Assembly: GCF_007655135.1 (NCBI RefSeq)
Contig: NC_045131.1
Coordinates: 25,528,001 to 25,592,000, forward strand
Direction of reading: 5' to 3'
Origin: Punica granatum
Taxonomy: Eukaryota; Streptophyta; Magnoliopsida; Myrtales; Lythraceae
DNA: 64,000 nt
The first letter of the stretch is position 1; each line of letters starts with the position of its first letter. The notes beneath the pieces are model-generated. The model ran no database searches. It saw nothing but the letters and a program-made list of their open reading frames with translations, and was not told the DNA's origin. Position numbers and translations under genes: made by a program. Of the stretch, positions 59,335 through 64,000 are shown one piece after another.

Positions 59335-61560
59335 CTTAGACATCAGTTATGAGGGGAACCTTGTGAGGGTTCCTGAGGACACAATTCTACGATATTTTAT
59401 TCTTCACTTCACGGCTTTACAATCTAACGCAAATCTGCAGGTGCAAAGCAGCCAACCACTATCACCGTCTTGCAGCTTATAACTAACAACAACCTCAACA
59501 CAAATCATGCAATGATTACTCCCAAAACAAAATAAAAAAGAAAAATAAGAAAGCATCCTGCATTAGAGGCTATAACAAAAACTGGCCAAATTTTTTTATA
59601 ATTTTATCGAGTGACTAATGATCACATCATATCATATTAAGCTTTACGGTCTAAAAGGAATTTGAAATCTGTAAATTAATAATCATCAAACAAGAATACT
59701 AAACAATTTTGATTATCATCAAACTCGTCAAAGAGACAATACAATTTGGATTTATTCCCCAAGTTAGTAAAACAAAGTCAATATAAGTGACCTACCGATA
59801 GAGCAGTCAGGGCACTAATAAGAAATTCATTAGTTCGTTGTGGACGTAGTGAGTCCGAACGCTGGCAATGCTACTCAAAAAAGCCTCGGCAAGTCATTGT
59901 ACTGCCTATAAAAGTCACCTGAAATCACGAATGAGAATTCTTCAATGTGGAAACATCAAATCAAGTCGTCGTGAGAATTTCATGAATAGCAGTATAGCTC
60001 CAGCATATACTAAAAGGTAGGATCCGTTGGCCGAAAGAGAAGAAACAATACAAAGTAATAGGAAGCTCCCTCTTTCCCAATAAAATTCTTGAAATAATAA
60101 AAGTTAATATAATTGACTGGAAAAATAAACAAAGATAAATATACCTTTATGACAACAAGAGAAAAAAAGTGAGAAAATATATGTAAAAATAAAAGAAAAG
60201 AATAACTGCTCAAGATTTTTGATAATAAATAAATATAAATATAATAAGTTGTCTAAAATAAATGATTCTCCACGGCGGCAAAACGAAAACAGCCAAAAAA
60301 AATCAAGCCTTACTTATCAGAGCTAGCAAACGAGCAACTTATCAGAAATCTTAATAGGGGATTCAGGCTTGTGCACCTGAGAGTTCATGAAAACTGCCTA
60401 ATCTCCACCTCAAAGAACACAAGCAAGCCTCACCCCGACTGGGCACATAAGATCCATTCGATGATGTCACCCGGGCTAGTGTGGTCCAACGTGAAGGCGC
60501 CCAAGTCTGCGCCACCATTGCTCATCAAAACCAGAGTAAAACCCTTCTTTATTTAAGCTTTTCGCAGTAAGTAAGGTGAGTGGTGCTGGGTATGCAGTCA
60601 TTCCCGATAGCACTAAGACGATTTTGGAGCATAAGTAACAAAGGACAATAAATCTTACATCAACCAAAGAGAGTAAATTAAGAATTAGGAAAACAAAGTT
60701 CGTCCTGCACTTTCATTAAACATGTCTTAGGCACCTAAAATACATCTTTTCATTAAAAAAGTGAAGTGATATCATAAACATCTGTCACTGTTCATTTGTT
60801 ATGTGAGAATTGCAAGACGTTTATCAGACATGGTAATAAAATCTAAGTTAATTTAACCCTCTCTTAAATTTATATTTTCCTCAATTCAATAATACAATCA
60901 TTACATTTTTATCAAATTCTCTCTCATTTTTTTTATTTATTATTTAAATTAATTTTTTAATATTAAATTATCTTAACTATTCAACACTTTTTCCAAATTT
61001 CAATACTTTTTGCCTCAATTCAACAACATAATCATTATTTTTTTTTATGTTCTTCAAATTTTCTCTCATATTTTTCTCAACTACTTTTATCTTCATCTCC
61101 TTAAATCAAACTAAATCAAATTAAATCAAACTTAACCTCATTACCAACCGCTATAATTATAAGTTGAGGAAATCCACTGGCATGACAGCACTCTTCTACT
61201 TGTTCTCGTCAACCGTACAGAGTAACCAATTTCAAATTCATATAGAGGCTTCAAACAATAAAAGGAAGAACAGTGGAGTATCAATGACTGCACATTGACA
61301 GACGGGCCTACAAGATTCGTCTCTGAGAATCAAATCTTGACCAGAAATTGAGAGGAAGCAAATGCGCCGGTGCCAGCGGGTGGAGAAAGGCATTTACCTG
61401 GCTCAGTCGACTCGGGATAATCGCCAAAAACCGAACAAAGCAATTGGTGGACGCATAAGAACAATGAAACAGAGAGGGAGCGTTCTGTTTTGTGCGCATC
61501 GGAAGAAAGCAGGTGGAGAGGAATGACTGGGAATGGGATGTTATACTCTTTGCGGTGTAA
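59335..61560 (-). other. Possible spliced minus-strand transcript, identity unknown
   Basis: Consensus splice signals line up on the minus strand: exon end at 61398 (GAGCCAG then GTAAATGCC); exon 59918-59796 (acceptor GATTTCAG, donor GTAGGTCAC); exon 59434-59335 (acceptor CACCTGCAG, donor GTAAGCTATTC). Between them a frame from about 60547 reads GFTLVLMSNGGADLGAFTL, then DHTSPGDIIEWILCAQSG and a stop, which looks protein-like but is unknown to me. The downstream exons would then be 3' UTR, or the locus is a long non-coding RNA. Confidence 0.3.
60865..61145. mobile_element. Degenerate Tourist-like MITE relative
   Basis: The interior (TTCAATAATACAATCATTAC, TTTAATATTAAATTATC, CTCAACTACTTTTATCTTCA) parallels the reverse complement of the MITE at 38124. 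Terminal repeats and duplications are not recognisable. Confidence 0.45.
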
Positions 61561-61667
61561 TTAAGCAGCGACCGTCAAAAAACGACCGAAGGAGATGCGT
61601 CCGTTCAGAGGCGAAGATTAACCGTCTCTTTGGAGCCGACGCTTAAGCGGCTTCTATTCAGTGCAGA
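61561..61667. promoter_or_regulatory. Possible bidirectional promoter region
   Basis: A CG-richer 100-bp interval separates a putative minus-strand first exon from a plus-strand open frame. It contains GACGGTCG and CGACCG-like motifs. No clear TATA box. Weak inference from position. Confidence 0.2.
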
Positions 61668-61871
61668 GTGGGGGTGTCATTCCGCGGAGCGGCACAAGAG
61701 ATGGAGGAAGGTGTCGGCGTAGAGGGGCCTGGAGCGGCTCCTGTAGCAGAGCCAGCAGATGCAGAGCGAATGGAAGGAGAAGCGGAGGAGGACTGGCGAG
61801 TGGCTGCTGATGGTAGCAATGTAGAAGCGCGAAACGATGGCAATGTGGATAGGGCATTTACGGAATTATGA
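61668..61871 (+). CDS. Small acidic open frame, hypothetical (67 aa)
   Basis: ATG to TGA without interruption. It encodes an Ala/Glu/Gly-rich peptide (EEGVGVEGPGAAPVAEPAD) ending NVDRAFTEL. The opposite strand is also open (61915-61658) with a Ser/Ala-rich, transit-peptide-like composition (LSTLPSFRASTLLPSAATR), so the true strand is uncertain and it may be non-coding. No homologue recognised. Confidence 0.2.
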   Translation: MGVSFRGAAQEMEEGVGVEGPGAAPVAEPADAERMEGEAEEDWRVAADGSNVEARNDGNVDRAFTEL

Positions 61872-61915
61872 AAATATGGGATTAACCCCACATATTTTAT
61901 TGTAGGCTGGATCAT

Positions 61916-63751
61916 TCTATTTCTTATTTTACTGAGAAAGATGTCAAAGAAGCCTGACCATTGATTTTGAATATATACTTCGAGACAAGAAATGAAAATG
62001 AGACATGGAAAAAGTAATAATTTATTTCAAATTATAGCCCACTATCTCAAAAAGAGAGGGCCAAGAAAGTCGCAGGACTGGTTCGTCAGCTAGTCTTTAT
62101 ATGATATTTTATAGAGCCCCAATAATTATGCGGAAGCTAGAAGTTTACCAAGAATAAATCTACTATAGTTGGGAGAAAGGGGGTGTACTGCTCGGTCACA
62201 TATCATTCTAATCTGGAAGTTTTTCAATTTTTATTTTTCACTAGACGAATGAGCCCGCGTGTATGTATGGGTTAAAGGTATATTATGACCAATCCAATTT
62301 TCTTATTAACATAAATATTTTAGTTTAAGAAAATTTCAAAAGAATACTTGGCTCGAGCGAGACTCATTTTTTTCTTCAATTTGAAAGTTTTTTTTCGAGT
62401 ACATCCAACCCTAGTTAACTGCATAGGTTGAATTATGCTTTCCAGTTTTGTACGAGGTAATTCCCACCAATATGATCAACATGATCACTAAAAATTGTGA
62501 AATCATTTCGATATCGATCCGTAAGAATATAAAAATATTTTTAATTGTGCGATTTGTAAAGCAAAATATTATTTATAACTCTATAATCGAAAGTACTAAT
62601 ACTACCTCAATCGATGGACGAAATTGTTCTCATAATCGTGAAGAATATTTTCCACTCTCAAGTTATATTTATAGTGCGATTCGCTGCCTTGCGTGATTCA
62701 GAGCAACTATACTCGACATCACAATATTGTTTATTTCTCTTGGAAGAGATTTTACCTAGTGAATTATATATAATATTATTCAATTTAGCTAATTAATTAT
62801 ATTTTGATCTTATTGTCGTCCTACACGTTTTTTCGATTTCAGAAACGAGGTGGCAACACTACATTCCGCCACTTATCACATTTTTATTAGTGACACATGA
62901 AAGGTCACACAATGAAAAACTTCATTCGTCGTACGTGGTGCTTCCCTATTTATTGTCTCATCTTTTATTCTTTTATATAGATATTGATATAGATTAGTTG
63001 GATTTTCCGAGTCGTCTTTTTCTAACTTTTATTTACTAGGTGTATCAATGTTCTTTTTAATTGAAGAGAAAATTCATGACTTGATTAGATTAAGCCTTTT
63101 TGAATTTTATTTTATTTATTGATTGCAAGACGGCTCTTTTTATCTCCGTGCCAATGCTGCTACATATATTTTATCATTGATGGTACAATCAGATATGCGT
63201 AATTGTTGTCCCAAAATATTCAACTCTCTTTGCCACTCTTTTCTTCCATATGGACTTGGTTATACGCCTTCTTTTGGACCAAGTTAATAATTTTCTCTGT
63301 AAATATTCAGTGAGTATTATTTAATTACTTGATTGTATAATATTCAATCAAAATGTCAAAAAATGGAAAATTGATCTCACAACGAGCTCACGTATTAGTT
63401 CACAATTATAAGTATTTTGATTGATAATTACTCATCCAAAAGTGAAAGAGTAACACTCAATTAATATTTTTTTATAATATTCCCTGCCTGAATAAACTAC
63501 CTTTTTTTGACGGTTTTTAAGATTAACTTTTCCTCCCTAAAATATACATTCTAATGGTCCGCGATGATCATTATTGATTAAGGACTAGGACACGATGACC
63601 CGGTCTAAAGATAAGTTTGCGTATAATTCTGTCACCAGATAAACAATTTTTGCGAGTGACAGCTATTTTATAGATGTGGTACTCAATTCATCAAACCATG
63701 AGAATCTTTACATTAGTATGTTTGGTTATATATAAATGAAAAAGAAAGCGA

Positions 63752-63782
<31 letters not shown>

Positions 63783-64000
63783 ACTCTGCATTTTGTTTGG
63801 AAATACTTATCCCGTAGATTTACACGAAGGGGACAACATGCATGAAATATCACAAACACTAGGATATTTTGTCATGAATTTTTTAATTTATCATAATTCT
63901 GTATAATAACTAATATATAATATAACTGAGACTCATATAAATCTACTTCTATGTAAAAATTATGAATACTTGATTGATAGTAAATAATTCAAAATTTTCA
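61916..64000. other. Intergenic, AT-rich, to the window end
   Basis: No gene supported. A (GA)n microsatellite of about 13 units lies at 63757-63782. Confidence 0.45.

Noticed and set aside
1..64000. A hidden defence system, secondary-metabolite cluster or viral integration
   Set aside because: Apart from one membrane protein gene, coding signals belong to transposons or broken gene fragments. No clustered enzymes, toxin genes or viral replication genes were seen.

Overview
This window reads as nuclear DNA of a flowering plant, most likely a woody eudicot. It is AT-rich, has one clean protein-coding gene, and is otherwise filled with plant transposon families (Copia, Tat/Ogre-like Gypsy, CACTA, PIF/Harbinger, hAT, Mutator-type MITEs, tRNA-derived SINEs, Helitron-like ends). 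Dispersed repeats with a CCCCAATTGGGG core remind me of Myrtales such as pomegranate, but that is from memory only and the species cannot be fixed from the sequence. All coordinates, duplications and reading frames were read by eye.

Layout. 1-2108: a decayed PIF/Harbinger pair on the minus strand (Myb/SANT-like partner, then the start of the transposase, which runs off the window). 3006-3360: an LRR gene fragment with an in-frame stop. 3.7-13.8 kb: intergenic DNA with two Tourist-like MITEs, a 297-bp and an 820-bp Mutator-type foldback element (the larger with a 34-bp G run), Helitron-like hairpins and a SINE. 14153-15820 (minus): the one convincing gene, a single-exon 555-residue membrane protein with a C-terminal oxidoreductase-like domain and a TATA box upstream. 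17799-18712: a hAT-type element carrying a fragment of a host gene. 21.3-27.2 kb: a direct triplication of a ~1.9-kb unit.

28710-50033 is a nested transposon stack. A Copia retrotransposon (TSD AAATA, diverged LTRs, internally deleted) was hit two bases after its 5' LTR by an 18.2-kb CACTA element (TSD AAA) encoding degenerate TNPD- and TNPA-like proteins. The CACTA element was in turn hit by a 688-bp hAT element inside the TNPD gene (8-bp TSD) and by a ~5.9-kb Tat/Ogre-like solo LTR. That LTR itself holds a Tourist-like MITE (TSD TTA) and a hAT MITE (8-bp TSD). This explains about a third of the window.

50-64 kb: GC-cored repeats, a Mutator-type MITE, a 1.4-kb TRIM-like LTR element (TSD TTGGT), a SINE with a 15-bp TSD, and a 422-bp tandem duplication whose two ends lie inside the TRIM LTR and the SINE. 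A possible spliced minus-strand transcript lies at 59.3-61.6 kb.

I found no gene cluster, CRISPR array or new enzymatic system. The interest lies in datable nested insertions, a gene fragment captured by a hAT element, a GC-cored foldback family and the segmental duplications.
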